From positions 94,501-158,500 of the forward strand of contig ADNK01000140.1 of the NCBI GenBank assembly GCA_000320545.1: 64,000 bases of DNA. The letters run 5' to 3'. The notes under the pieces were generated by a model that searched no databases, was not told the DNA's origin, and saw nothing but the letters and a program-made list of their open reading frames with translations. The DNA is from Bigelowiella natans CCMP2755 (Eukaryota; Cercozoa; Chlorarachniophyceae). Shown here piece by piece: positions 48,713 through 61,121 of this stretch (the first letter of the stretch is position 1; every line of letters begins with the position of its first letter). The position numbers were made by a program, and so were the translations under genes.

Positions 48713-51258
48713 ATGTTCAATGAAGGCAACAACAACAACGATGACAGTCCCACATTGCTCTCCAAATCATCATTTTTTGAATCCAACACAGTCAAGGCTG
48801 TCGAAATCATCCACAATAGCTCAAATGTGAAAAACGATGGCATGGTCCAATGTAAGAAAAGCCCCCCCGGTTTCCTTTCGGATGTTACAATATTCCTACA
48901 GCAACTCGACCTTGGACATCACGCGGAGAATCTTAAGAAAATAGGCTACTCTACAATGGTCAGTTTGAAGAGTCTCACGATACGACAATTGCTGGGTTGG
49001 GACTGGTAAGAATGAAGGAGTATGAGACTTTACAATATCCGCTCAATCCTGATTCCATAAGCCATTGTAGGTGCTACGCAGAGGCCCATCGTCTCCTTGC
49101 CGCCATCAGGGCGTATATACACAGTACTTTAATCCAGAAAATACTACGGAACCAATTTTCGATATGAAGGAGTTACCCATGTTTCTTTTGCAGATCACGA
49201 TGAGAAGGATGGAAGTGGAAGTCCCAGCGGGGGAAATCCAAGTTCTCATCGAAATATACGAAATGATGGTGATGAACCAAACAATACTCGCAGCGACAAC
49301 AAAAGAAAAAGAGCTGCTTCTACATATCCCCCTCGAATCCAGGAAACAAACTCTCAAAATTCTTCACCTCCTATAGTAACTTTTCATTCCGAAAAATCAA
49401 TTTCGTCTTCTATTGGGCAGGAAATGAAGAATGTAGAGGCGACGAGGGCGGATGTTACTAAAAAGAGAAAACTAGAAGATGAAAGAGACTTTGAGTCACA
49501 AGAATTATTAGAATCGAGACATAAACAGATAAATTATGAAGTTCACATTAGCAAAACAAATCAAACGAATTCAAACAGCAACACCAATTGCTCCTTATCC
49601 TCCGCCTCAAAGCCCAGTGAAAGTAGTAGCAGTACACGGAATGACGAAATAGGGCGAACTTTCCATGGCCACAATGAAAGAAAAAGACTAGAGTGAGTAT
49701 TTGTAATATGTATGTGTACGTAATACCGTCGTACATTCTTTTCTTGCTTTCACTGTTCAATCTGTCCAAATGAAGTAAATACCATCATATAGAAATGAGA
49801 TGACATAGTAGAGTCTTTGTTTAGGACGACTGAGAATTATTCTTTACTTTTCTTATTGTGCCTATGATTTGCTGTTATTTCGTCGGTGTGATGATTACTA
49901 AAAACTTGTTCTATTGCTAGATATGCTCTGGACGTACTAGGGGCGAATACGATTAAGGCAATTCTCAAAGTTCACGTGGCATCAGGCAGTGAGGGAGTGA
50001 GAAAAGTATTTTTAACATTTAGTCATCAGTATTTCCTTTTCCTTCTTCCGATGAGCATCATCCTACACTCCTACTGACAGCAACGCAAGATTTGCTAGAT
50101 TGCTAATTGTATGCGTCATCATCGTTATCATTATCGTTGCCATCGCTGTCATCATTATTATCATTTATATTGTATTAGGTAGCAGCTGTTCTGACACCTG
50201 AGCTTGCTCCTGCTGTTTCAGAACCTTTAGCTCTTTGTTTTCGATGTGGAAATCGGTGGGTCAAGCTAACTAATTATGACAAGAAGACAAAAACATAGTC
50301 AAGAATCTTGATCTGCTCGGTCAATACTTCTCCGAGTAATACGGATGATTCTCTCAGTATTGCTTGACATATCACATGTTTACACCAGGTTCGATCCGCA
50401 GTACAAATCTAAATGTGTTATGCCACACCCTACTGAAGCGGTATTAAAGTAGGAAGAGATAAAGAATTATTTCCAGAATCCTTTTTCCTCTCACTATACC
50501 GCATTTTTTGGTCTAATTACAGGTTGAATATGAAGAAGTAGATATTACATTAGGTAATGAGATCAACAAATTTTCTTTTTTAAGCTGCCTCTATACTAGA
50601 AGTTATCCCAACAAAGAAGTATGTGAAGAAGTATGTGACATGATATACAGGAGACAAACGCTTCGACTTCAAATGTAGTCTCTGTTCAAAGAGTTGGCAA
50701 TCTGCAAGGTGTCGATCAGCATGACCGTTTTCTGTTCTTGTTTCTCGTTTTCAAACCTTCCTTGAAAATACATCTTCATTTCTAGTTTTTCATCCTGGTG
50801 TGCACATGCTAAGAATATTTTGTACTTCAATGCATATAACCCAGCAATCAGTATAGAGAACAAATTACTTCCAATGAAGAGTCTGTATGTTGGAGGGGAG
50901 CTCATGATCCGTACGATGAAGAGGTATTGCACGTGTTATTAATTAAAAATGAGTACAAAATAAAAATGAGTGCGATAATGCACGTAAAAACAATAGCATT
51001 ATTGAGTAAATATCTCCAACTCCGCCGAACTAGTGCTACCATGCATACATTCAGGTTCGCCAGAGGGAGGGTTGGGGAGATCCCTTAATCTTGGGTGAAG
51101 ATGCGACGAACTATGTAGAACTATTAAAGAAATCAAAGGTAGGATGACAAAAATAACTTGTTGATTCAGCTGATACCAGTACATAACAGGAAAAGGCAGC
51201 AGGCGTCGGTCAAGTGGCATTTGATGTCAAGCAGCCCGAATACAGGTCACGAATTTGA
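48713..51258 (+). CDS. SAM-domain protein with CHORD-like zinc cluster
   Basis: Eleven exons close in phase: 48713-49005, 49071-49123, 49194-49692, 49921-50005, 50179-50255, 50389-50440, 50523-50553, 50651-50708, 50845-50923, 51055-51138, 51190-51258, 459 residues. A SAM-like domain lies at about residues 55-115 (FLSDVTIFLQQLDLGHHAEN ... LTIRQLLGWDWCYAEAHRLL). A long Ser/Asn/Lys-rich region follows. The C-terminal third carries metal ligands in the order CFRCGNRFDPQYKSKCVMPH then FDFKCSLCSKSW, that is CX2C, C and H, CX2C, which resembles CHORD and other treble-clef-type zinc sites (FDP and C..HP are shared features). A conserved-looking end (VAFDVKQPEYRSRI) follows. SAM implies self-association or partner binding; the zinc cluster probably binds protein. 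The exact family is not recognised. Confidence 0.83.
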
Positions 51259-52183
51259 AATATAGATGTACATTGCGTACGAGTCATGACTGTCATGACT
51301 TATTCTACGAGCGAAGCAGCAGTGAAAATCTGTGCTGATTAAGAGCTTTGGACGTACATTACGATGTAACACCTTCTTATTTTACTTGCAAGTATTTAAT
51401 AAATTGGCCAATTTCATAGTTACTCTGGGCTTGTGTGTGCATTGCTGTGCTACTCACATTTCTAGCGTTGTCTGCATGTATGTAGACGACGCTTTGCAAT
51501 AGCTCCATATATTAGGACATCACGACTGTTACGTTGAAAAACACAATAATTTCATTGCATCTGTCTATTTCACATTTGTTATGTCGTGGTGCATTGCATA
51601 TACCATCGCACGTTGTGCTTAATTGGCTTGCGTGTTCCCTGCTAGCAACTGCAACGCTACACTAGGATGACAATTCCAAAATTTTGACACATTCATTACA
51701 TCTGTCTCTAGGTCGATCTGCACTATAGTGCAAACGCTGTGCGCATGCATAGCACACAAGCGTGACGTTCTTCTAGTCTTGTTGCTGCCATTTACATTTG
51801 TAATTTGTCTTTGTACAGTTCATTAGCACAGTCATGCGCGCGAAATTGGCATTGCACCATGAATTTAAATGTGTGTCAAGTCATGACCTGCACATGCGCG
51901 TGTACACATGCATGCACAAAAGCACACATTGTGTGACTATGTGAATGTGTGTGCATTGTTGTTGTTCTTGATGTTTTTGCTGTTGCTGTACGTTGTTGTT
52001 GTCATTGATGATGATGATGAGGAAGATGTAACGTGTGCGGCGCGTGTGCAGAGACTTGCAGCTTGATTCAGGACTGCTGCTGTGCAATTTATAAAGTTCA
52101 GAGTTCGTTCTCAGGAAACAAAAAAAATGTTTGCTTAAGAATATTGTAATATTACAAGAAAGTGTGCGCGTGTGTAAAAGAAT
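51259..52183. other. Tail-to-tail gap
   Basis: No exon supported. Contains GCATGC and TGCGCATGC words and a run of (TTG)n near 51955-52000. Palindromes are present but the 12-bp copy seen elsewhere is absent. Confidence 0.5.
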
Positions 52184-52846
52184 TTAATGCTGCTTGGTCG
52201 CCATGGTAGAGGCTAGGGCAAGTATTCCTAATTTCATAGCATCGCCGAACTCTGCCATATCAAGGGTGCCGTTTTTATCAGCGTCCACCATCTTCATGAC
52301 CTCATCAGTGGCGGTTCTCTTCTCTTCATCTGTGAATTTTTCCCCCAGTTTTGCCATTGCAGCCATCACCTGAGACATATGATAATCCGTGTAACGGGTA
52401 TTTGTGTTTTAAAATGATGGTATGGTAAGCAGCGAAACAAAGCTTCACGAGACTAGAGCACCTTTTCAACAATTGGAGTCAATTCCTTCTTATCTATAGC
52501 CCCTGATTTATCAACATCAGCATCTGCGAAACCTGCCTTGACTTCTTTCTCAAAATCCTCTTTGCTTATCCCAAATATCTTTAAAGCACTCTGGAACTTT
52601 TCACCTACATGATACAAAGGGAAGGGGGGAAAAGTAAGCAAGGAATTAATAGATTTGTGGATACGTAGCACATTCTTTTCTGGCAAACCCAGAATGAAGA
52701 CTCAAACATGGCCGTAGGGAGTGTGGTCATCAAAAGAGGCACTCATCACGACCTGCGGACTCCGACATTTTCGTGTCTGATTTTGTTGCATCGGAAGAAG
52801 CACATTTCCGGGATTGATTTCGAGGCTGCGTCTTGAACCCTGACAT
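52184..52846 (-). CDS. Small EF-hand calcium-binding protein
   Basis: Three leftward exons close in phase: 52846-52753, 52604-52462, 52369-52184, about 140 residues. Two EF-hand loops are canonical: DADVDKSGAIDKKEL and DADKNGTLDMAEF, each with acidic residues at positions 1, 3, 5 and 12. The helices around them (SKEDFEKEVKAGF, DEVMKMV) fit the calmodulin-type fold, but only one pair of hands is present. No catalytic domain. An N-terminal Ser/Lys-rich segment (MSGFKTQPRNQSRK) precedes the hands; translation could also begin at the ATG of MSESAG. Likely a calcium sensor or buffer. Divergent from the deformylase gene by 247 bp. Confidence 0.88.
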
Positions 52847-52891
52847 GTCGCACAGGGATATTGTACGATGATACTCGTACTGCTCAACAAC

Positions 52892-52924
<33 letters not shown>

Positions 52925-53093
52925 GACAACCATAATCCACACAACCCACAACGCCAGACGACGACGACACCACCCGAAACTGGAGTAGGTCGAGCCATGC
53001 GACGCACATTCGGTTGAGGAGAGCGCACTCAGTTTCTTATTTTCCAGCTATGACGCACTATTACGAATCATAGGTCGAATATGGGGGTCGTTG
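52847..53093. promoter_or_regulatory. Bidirectional upstream gap, EF-hand / deformylase genes
   Basis: Shortest head-to-head gap in the window, 247 bp, with a (CAA)n tract at about 52886-52925. A 5' exon of the deformylase could also lie here. Confidence 0.4.
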
Positions 53094-54439
53094 ATGGGAA
53101 CCAAGCCTCCAGAATCGCCAGTCATACCTACCAAACCGCAGGTGCCATATGAACGTAACGAAACAGATCTTGAGGATTTTTTAATGTGCTTCTATGATCT
53201 CGACACTTTCAACAAGCAGAATTTGGTTGGGTCGACTGTTTCACTGTGTTTGCATTCGATTGCTATTTTCAGTAATTGCCTGGGAGAGTAATTGTCGCCC
53301 ATTCATTCAAGATAATTACTGTAGTATGGCAATCATCAAGCTTATCGAACGATAATCTGTGTTGATGTTTCAGGCAACTCCAGCGCAGTCCTCTGCTTTC
53401 AAGGCCTCTAGAAGTATCCCCCGAAACTCAGGTGACTCCTTTTAAATGGTAGTCGATTCTCCTATCTCATAGAGTCTACTCAGTTCTACGGACACGTGCG
53501 GTTTCCGTGACAAGTTTTGACCTACCACATATCCAAAAATTATTTCAAGACCTAAAGAGGATAGCGGTGAGCTATTCTTTGAAATGGCCTTGCAACCAAT
53601 CAATTGACAAAAGATGAATGCGCATTTTTATTCTTGAAACTTATTCCAGAAACGGGAGAATCTTCTATCTCTCGCAGCTCCACAAGTAGGTCTTTCATTC
53701 CGAGTATTTGTCTTGGATCTTTCAAATAAGCCCAAAGGTGTAAAACATTCAATGTGTTTTGCGAGTCATGTTTGAATTTCCTCTGCTTTACTAAGACGGC
53801 GAATTGAGCATTATCGTGAATCCTGAAGTTCTTGAGCAAAGCAAATTGAGAGTGGCGGCAGATGAGTTTTGCTGCAGCTTGCCAGGGTGCGTTCGGTTTG
53901 TGTCGAGAAAGACATATACTTTAACTATATGGTTCATTAATATAGATAACATCAGTGGGTTGGTTGTCTGCTAGGTTCACAGTGAGTGTTCCACGTCCTC
54001 AGGAGATCGAGGTTTCTTACCAGACCGAGGTACAAAAATAAAATGAATATAATTTCGTATTTCTTACCAATTTTGCAACCTCTCTCAGCAAGGGGAACAC
54101 GTGGAGACCAGTTTAAAAGGATTGATGGCTCGTTGTTTTTTGGTGAGTTAGATTGTACTTACAGCGTCACAACCAATATACATAACTCTTTCATTTCAGC
54201 ATGAGCTTGATCACCTTGAAGGAAAGATGCATACTGACTACGCGAAATCGCCTTATGATATCTCTGAGCGAAGGAATTTGGTAACAATTTTTGTTTATAG
54301 CAAATTGTCATTGAAAAGGCATATTTTTCACCTTATATTTCAGGATTTGATCAGTGAAGAAGGCCTTGTCACTCTTCTTAAGCAACAGCAACGGATTTTA
54401 ATAAAGGAGAGAAAGTTGCAAAAGAAGCTTAAACGATGA
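53094..54439 (+). CDS. Peptide deformylase-like metallohydrolase, divergent motifs
   Basis: Exons join in phase from MGTKPPESPV at 53094 (first exon to 53225) through about eight exons to the stop at 54439, about 235 residues. The three deformylase motifs are visible in order: motif 1 as NLLSLAAPQVDG (usual GxGLAAPQ), motif 2 as DEFCCSLPGCVRF (usual EGCLS), motif 3 as FLHELDHLEGK (HExDHLxG, both metal-binding His and the catalytic Glu present). The metal Cys of motif 2 is kept, but Gly residues of motifs 1 and 2 are replaced. The enzyme removes the formyl group from nascent organellar proteins. Start chosen as the first ATG with an open frame; no clear transit peptide follows, so an upstream exon, or a cytosolic role, remains possible. 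The C-terminus is strongly basic (IKERKLQKKLKR). Confidence 0.85.
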
Positions 54440-55343
54440 ACGTACTACATTTCTGGTTCATTATGAGTTTAGTCGATGAGAGTAAGTGACATACGACACA
54501 CTGTGTCACAGAAAAGCATACTATGTACCATAGTGGTTCCCACAATGCCTCCATGTGTTCGTTCTACATGCACAGATTTCACATTAAGTCTTCTTCTTCA
54601 TTCCACATCATCGCATGCAATTCTCTCGCATTGCATTGCATATCATGGCAGTGACCTACTGCTAATTTGTTTTGCGCTGCTTAAACATTATCGCAGCCAG
54701 GATAATCATCAGACCGACTGGAAATATGCATGGAGCACATACACGTATGATGTTCACTGCACATATGGCTATGGATTTTGTGATATGTACAAGAATGAAT
54801 GTGTCGTGCATTGATGTATGTAGTGGTAACTGAGCAATGGCGCGCCAAAAAATTTTTTTTTCGCAGCTTATTACGAACATAATAAACGCACGAGATGGCA
54901 TAAGCGCGTCGATGCATCATTGCATCGTATGCCACTGTTGACATTCAATGGTGCATCTGCATGTAACTATGTGGCATCACGCGATGCGTTATGCCCGTGC
55001 AGCATGCAGAAGCCTGGGATACTTCCTTTTCTGATCCATAATTCACGCCATGTTGTGCCAGAATACAAATATATCACACAGCGCGATTTCTTAATGACAA
55101 GTTATCGACATCGCGTGAAAACCATGCATAAATTTGAGTCAGTGCCGTTAACCTTGTCAACAGACCGTGTGCATTATAGCTGCTACTGTGGGAAAAAACT
55201 TCTTCTCGACTGCGGGGTTATCTCACCATCTAAAGATTTACGATTTGCTGCTGTGAGTAGTCCTGTGGATGCTGGGCTTCCAGTTAGGTATCTACACATG
55301 TGAAATTGCAGCGATCATTACGGAATTACATTTCACCTGATAG
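54440..55343. other. Tail-to-tail gap
   Basis: A rightward open frame of 127 codons at 54920-55303 and others exist, but lack splice context and family resemblance. CATG and TGCAT words are frequent. Treated as non-coding. Confidence 0.45.
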
Positions 55344-56050
55344 TTACCTATCTCTACTAGTTACAGGAAAAATCGTATAAGTGATCTGCATGAGTAACCT
55401 TCTACTTTCTGGAATAGTTCCTTTGTAAATTCCGTCCTTCCATGTTGCGGCAAACTCTTTAGCTTGTGCCGGGAATGCTGCATCTGTAGAGGTTTGTATT
55501 GTTTAAAATTCGAATGATCACACTTGAAATGAAAAATGAATGCCAAAATAATTTAGAAATGATAATCTCTGATACATACATGCTGGTGGGATTGGTAGTT
55601 TTTCCGTGACTCGAGCAGTTGTATTGTGACGGGGCAACAATAAATCTATGGGACCTGAAATAGGACACAGTTGTGTAAAATGATCAGTTCAAACCTATCT
55701 AAGATGTCTTACTCGACGCGGTCATTCCAACGATTAAGACGAGGAGGACCGAAGACGTCCTCCCTAAGAAATCCATTTTATAGTTCACAGGTCTCGGTCT
55801 GTAACAGGTTTTGCAAATCATTCATCCATTCTGTTAATTTGAAAGGTGCGCTGACATTATTCAAATTGCAGCCCTCAACAGCGACATAGCTTTTTGCGTT
55901 GTCGTAGCTTCTTACCCCTTGGTCATCACTTATCATTTTTGCCAAAATCGTTCCTATGTCGCACGATGAAAGCGCAGTGATAAATTCCACAATCGAGTTT
56001 TCTAACGAATATGCTTCGAATCTTCTGTTGGAAGCATGTCAACGCTTCCA
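55344..56050 (-). CDS. Unknown protein, 5' end not resolved
   Basis: Leftward exons join in phase: one from about 56027 to 55790 (EAYSLENSIVEFITALSSCD ... FKLTEWMNDLQNLLQTETC), one from about 55656 to 55582 (PIDLLLPRHNTTARVTEK), and one from about 55485 to the TAA at 55344 (AAFPAQAKEFAATWKDGIY ... LLMQITYTIFPV). Phase and consensus splice sites agree at both junctions, so this is a real gene, but I recognise no domain. The sequence upstream of 56050 did not yield a convincing first exon before the cyclophilin start. The encoded part is about 150 residues, mixed helix and strand, soluble. Confidence 0.62.
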
Positions 56051-56548
56051 GGCAAAGTAATTTCATGTCCTAAGTTACTGGAACGACATCTTCTCAGCCC
56101 CGAAATTACATAGAAACAGCGACATTACACGATTTTAACAGCCATTGGTCTTAAATTTTCCCGCACTTCGCGACTTCCGTACAAAGCCACATGTGCTCAA
56201 TGAATATACGAGTATTAAAAATAATATATTATTAGGAAATATTTCATGTATTACTTCAATACGACATGTATAAATTATTGACGTTCATTCATATATCTGG
56301 ATTCAACCCTGCTCATGTGAGATGTTTCAGCATTAACTAATTCTCCTTCCAAACCTCGCATTCAAGGGATCCTTCAGCTAAACATGTAGGCTTTCATTCG
56401 TGGAGGTAGAGGAGAATAATGAGTGCATATTTTGGTTGATTTCTAATTAGGTCCAAAAAAAATCCACAAGCAGAATTTAAGGTGGTCGACACTGTACAAA
56501 ATTTTACTTGCCGCTGTACTAACTCGAAGCTTTCTTCCTTAGACCAGT

Positions 56549-57189
56549 ATGGGAACTTTCACAGTAGAGTTCTTCGCTGACAAGGTACAACAATTTGCCC
56601 AACACGTGTCTGTTAGATCTCAAATGTAGACTCTCGTACATTCTCCAGATGCCATACACTTGCGCTGCTATCATTGATTTGATCGAGAAAAAGTACTACG
56701 ATGGCCTCCATTTCCACCGTAAGCAAACTATCTGACTGTGTGAGACATTCGTTAAGAATCTTCCTTTAAGGTGTCATCAAAAACTTCATGCTCCAATTCG
56801 GATGTCCAAAGAGTAAGGATCCGAAGTCTCCATACGCCGGAACCGGTGGGCCAGCTCCTAACTCCGAATTCAAAGGCTTCGACGGCAAGACCTATTCTAG
56901 GGATTCCGGTGGGAACATTCAAGATGAACACACTGCCCAAATCAGTAACAAGCCATACACCCTTTCCATGGCTAACACGGGACAAAAAAATTCTGGAGGA
57001 TCTCAATTTTTCATCAATTCTGTTCACAATGCATACCTGGACTGGTTCTCCGCTGGAAAATCCCAGCACCCAGTGTTCGCTCACGTAATCAAAGGCAAGG
57101 ATGTCATCGATAAGATTGGTAATGTCCAGACCAACCAACGCGACGGACCCAGTACTCCTGTGAAAATGGTCAGCGTCACTATGCTTTAA
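56549..57189 (+). CDS. Cyclophilin-type peptidyl-prolyl isomerase
   Basis: Three exons close in phase: 56549-56584 (MGTFTVEFFADK), 56649-56718, 56771-57189, 174 residues, the usual length of a single-domain cyclophilin. Active-site blocks are visible: DGLHFHRVIKNFMLQFGCP, containing the catalytic Arg of FHRV, and LSMANTGQKNSGGSQFFI. The usual QGGDP after the FHRVI block is replaced by QFGCP, and the usual SQFFI and HxVFG blocks are present (HPVFAHVIKG). The enzyme catalyses cis-trans isomerisation of X-Pro bonds. No signal peptide or targeting tail, so cytosolic or nuclear. A loop rich in Lys, Pro and Gly (KSKDPKSPYAGTGGPAP) follows the first active-site block, as in other compact protist cyclophilins. 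Confidence 0.95.
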
Positions 57190-58106
57190 GGAAGGACGGC
57201 AAAAATCAATTGTCTGTCTCCTCCGACGAACACATAGACGACAAAGAGATACCAAGTCTGATGTAATCCTAAGCAACACATGAGGCATTCGTCGAAATTT
57301 TGGAATCGAGAATGACGCAATTTGTCGTTGCATTGTGCTTCATCACATCGCATCTCGATCAAAGCTCTGAAATGTGAACGTGCGATTATGAGCACATCTT
57401 GACATGCATGCTAGCATGCATACACTAGTGCATGTTATTTGCACCTAGCTTTAGACACAGCCACAACTGTGCATCGCATCATCATCGCATTCTAACATTG
57501 GATAGCTTGACAGTCTAGCAGTACTTGCATCACATACATAGCTAGCTAGACAGATGAGATGTGATTGCGGTCATCACGCATTCGGGACGAAGACACAATC
57601 CAGAACGCTGCGCAAGCTAGTTGCATCAGGCAGGACAGACTAGCAGAGGACATGCACGTGCTAGCGTGCTAGCGTGGCAAATGCATGCATGCTAGCATGG
57701 CAGACACGTGCACCGCCACACGTGAAACAAACAACATTACGACTAGATTGGTCCGACATCACTGTGCTAGTGTGGTCTATCTAGTGGTTCAAGTTTGCAC
57801 ACAGCAGTAGACTAGTTGACAATGTGCTGGCATAGATGTGCCACAACGAATGACCCAGTCTAGCAGTGTGTCTAGATGATGTGTGAATGCTCTGGTGCAT
57901 AGCATGTACAATTGTATGTGCATTGGAAAGAGGAAAGCACATTTGACTTTGACATGCATCCTTTCTCGGGCACATGGTCATGACAAATTGCACCACAATA
58001 ATGTCCAGACGGTCAGTGTAGGCTACATATGAATGATATTACCTCAAGCTTTGTGCATACTGTGCAGATCAGGGCACGCGCTGTGTTTTCGCTTAGCTTC
58101 ACTTGT
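57190..58106. other. Tail-to-tail gap, palindrome-dense
   Basis: No exon supported. Contains CATGCTAGCATG at 57407-57418 and 57688-57699 and repeated GCTAGCGTG at about 57660-57675, along with many GCATGC and CTAG words. Confidence 0.55.
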
Positions 58107-59025
58107 TTACTTGTCATCCTCCTTTAGATCTTCTTTCCAGAATGAATTTTCGTCACCTTAACACAAAAGCATCGTTGTTTAATTTGGACTCAGTGGTTTA
58201 TGAAATAATTAGATGACATACATCAGTGCTATGTTTTACCTCCACTCTGCTGCTTTCTTTCATCATTCATTTGTTGCTGGCGGTTAATGACTATGCTCTG
58301 TAATCAACCAAACTGCTTATTTTAGAGCCTCATCAGGTCATAGATTGAACATGATGGTAGCAAATACTGTAAAACAATTGCTACAAAAAGCTCGAGGGTT
58401 ATATCTTCAATTACCCTTGTTGGAGAAGGTTTGACTAACCACTTGTTCATAATAAAGTCCAGGAGTCCACCATCAGCAGGCACAAGATCTTTGTCAGGCT
58501 CGTTGTAGTCTGGAACCATGCCTGGCTCTGTCTCTTTAGCATATTGACGGAATTCACGACGATGGGGAGTCACCATGCGTTTCTAAACAAAAATAACATC
58601 TGGCGGATTCCGGGTGGAACGAAGAAAATATCTACCTGACAAGGGACTACAGCGCGAAATCCTGTGCGAGGAGCCACGAATACACCATGTTGGAGCATTC
58701 CTTTGAAATGCAATTGTATTCTTACAAGTTGCTTGATAGTCGTTGTGCCATGAAACCATCGAAGACAATTACTTCCAATCTTACACTACATTAAATCGAT
58801 GATTTTGCGACCTTGGCTAGGCGTAGACAATGTAGCTATTGTGAATGCCATTGTTGCAATCACAAAAAATGTAAGAGACATCGTGACGTTCTTGGAAAGA
58901 TGCGAGGCAGCCATGGGATTGCTTTTGTTTTCTGGCGGCAAGGGGCTTAAAAGAGCAACCCAACCGGTATGAGAGACAACCCACGAGAGGACTACAGCCG
59001 GTACTCCAACTTTGAAACTAAGCAT
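58107..59025 (-). CDS. Small two-helix membrane protein of unknown function
   Basis: Five leftward exons join in phase, from MLSFKVGVPAVVLSW at 59025 to EDLKEDDK and a stop at 58107, about 200 residues. Two hydrophobic helices lie at residues 6-26 (VGVPAVVLSWVVSHTGWVALL) and about 48-68 (TMSLTFFVIATMAFTIATLS). A soluble part follows: FKGMLQHGVFVAPRTGFRA, then RREFRQYAKETEPGMVPDYN and MNKWLVKPSPTR, ending in a Gln/Lys/Asp-rich tail. I know no family with this set. Both termini may face the cytosol. Head-to-head with the two-pass protein, 559 bp away. Confidence 0.78.
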
Positions 59026-59584
59026 GGCACGATTCCTTGTCTTTTACACAGATTGCTTGTCATCTCTCCAGAAATGCTAAATCTACGACAAGGATTTTTT
59101 CTGCATCGTCGACTTTTCTCTTTCAAGCTGCCAAAAATCCTTGCGGTATTGAGTTCGTCAAGACGCAAGCAAGAAACATGTTCCATTTGTCCATTTGTTC
59201 ACACGGATAAGTGGTACCACTGTGCTCTTTGCTCAACCTTTTGACCGCAGTTGAATGTTCGCTTTCTGTGTTTCGTGCTTTGCAAATGTCTTGTGACGTT
59301 TTAGAATTAGCCTGAAATGTGTCCAGTCGCAATATATTTATGCCCTTTTACTTCAATATAAATGTATTCACATATTTTACCAGATGACAAGACGTTACAG
59401 CTTTTTTACTGAGAGTACTGTTAGTACTACATGTAAATAAGTTATAAATAAGGGCGTCCGATAACTTTCCATTTCGATCCCCTCCTCGATAGCCTATGGC
59501 GTAGTTGATTCAGCGATCCCAAAAGGGGGTAGGCAATCAGACGGCTGCAGTTTGTGGCGGTCATTGCGCTGCTGAGAAGGAACT
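59026..59584. promoter_or_regulatory. Head-to-head gap between two membrane-protein genes
   Basis: About 560 bp between divergent starts; both promoters expected. A rightward frame overlaps its left half but shows no coding features. No motif recognised. Confidence 0.4.
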
Positions 59585-61121
59585 ATGGAACGCTTGGCTC
59601 AATTTTGTCCAATTGTAAGTGTGCGATGCTGTGTGCTGGTTTATTCCTGTATCTGCTCTTAGCTCTTACCCATGCGACCATTGTTTTGCTTAATAGAATG
59701 CTTGCGATTTGAGTTTTCGCCAAAATTTCCTTCTTGACGGCCGCAAAGAGAAGTTCATTTTCTGGGGTATGCTGGTATGCGCCCTTTTTCTGATATCGGG
59801 AAATCTTTACGTGAACGTTCTTACGATCCGAGAAGCGTATGACAACCCGGGCACCATCGTGAGCACTGAATTCATGGATAAATACCAAGATTTCGGCGTA
59901 CTTCTATGTATGCGTAGGATGGGATTTACCAGTGAGTGCCCCAATCCCGACCTGCCGTTTCCAAGCCCAGACGGGAACGTTTACATTGGTGCTTCACGAC
60001 AGATGATTCGTCTCAACACCACACGCACGGAAATCAACGTATTTGACAATATACCCACAATCGAAATGGAGAAGAGTTTTCCAGGGACAATGGGATTTCT
60101 CCTCAAAACGTGCTGGAAGTTGGATCCATTTTCCAGCTCAAAGGGGGCTCGCTACGAGCTATCGAAGGACTACAACAAGGTTCTTTTGACACCCGAAGTC
60201 CTACAGTTCAACCTCGGTTGGATAAATGGTAGCTCCAGATTCGAGCGCAATTCACCGTGTACGCGGATGTACCTCATCGCCTACAGCAATGGTGTAGAGA
60301 ACTTAGAGTCGAGGATGCTCGAAGAAGCGAACACAGCCGTCCCGGTAGATGGATGGAACACGCTCGTACAGAGCCAGCCGAAAGTGAAGAAAACGATAAA
60401 ACTAGATGGAACTGAAACCTATCGAATCCAGCTCGAAACGATGGCCGTTTCCTCGTTACAGGTAGAAACTAATAAGAAAAATGAGCGTTTCTCTTGTTCG
60501 GGCGTCTAAAGAGTTCCGAATGATTTCAGGTTAAGGATGAAATTCTTGGTAACGGGGAGGTGCGACAGGGGTACAAGAAGGATATGAAGTTTTCACTCAT
60601 GATGTTCAGCCCTGGGGGCTTCGATTGGCAAGTAGAGGTTGAGCATTCGCTCCTCCATTTATGTATGTCTTTATGCTCGAGTGTTTCGTTCCGATACATG
60701 GTATTTTTTTAATTGGCATTGCAACTTTCTCCCTCAGACACTGACAGAGAGGCTTACATACACGTGGATGGACTTTCTTTCGTCATTCTTTGCCTTCCTC
60801 ACAATCATCACCGGCATCATCGCTTGGGTTTTTCCCAGGGATCCTTACACGGGCAGAGTGTTCTTCCAGTTTGGTAACCGCAACGAAACGCTCAAGACGC
60901 ACTTTACCCAAGCTGTCCCTATGCTGAACAAGGACTGGGATCAAAGCGAATTTGTTGTGCAGCCTCTACAAAATATGATCAAGGGTAGAGTACACCGTAG
61001 AGTCCAGAGTATATCTAGAGACCAACGAGTAAACATCCGAAGCGGCGTGGGAAGTGTGAGATCGAGAGGAAGACAAGGACCTTCTGGAGGGTCTTTTAGC
61101 AGTTGTTCAGTGGTTCTGTGA
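59585..61121 (+). CDS. Two-pass membrane protein with large lumenal domain, unknown
   Basis: Four exons close in phase: 59585-59614 (MERLAQFCPI), 59697-60461, 60530-60637, 60738-61121, 428 residues. The first helix is at about residues 26-48 (FIFWGMLVCALFLISGNLYV). A domain of about 260 residues follows (GNVYIGASRQMIRLNTTRTE, CWKLDPFSSSKGARYELS), with potential N-glycosylation sites (NTT, NGS). A second helix lies after WMDFLSSFFAFLTIITGIIA. The cytosolic tail is basic and Arg/Ser/Gly-rich (RVHRRVQSISRDQR) and ends GGSFSSCSVVL; its Cys is fifth from the end, so it is not a standard CaaX box. The N-out/C-out arrangement around one domain recalls TMEM43-like and other ER proteins, but similarity is not enough for a name. 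Confidence 0.85.

Noticed and set aside
52702-53028. Leftward frame with a long poly-Val/Leu run
   Set aside because: Comes from the (CAA)n repeat in the head-to-head gap; only the part after the ATG at 52846, in another frame, is used.
54920-55303. Rightward 127-codon frame
   Set aside because: No splice context, no homology by eye, sits in a tail-to-tail gap of CATG-rich DNA.
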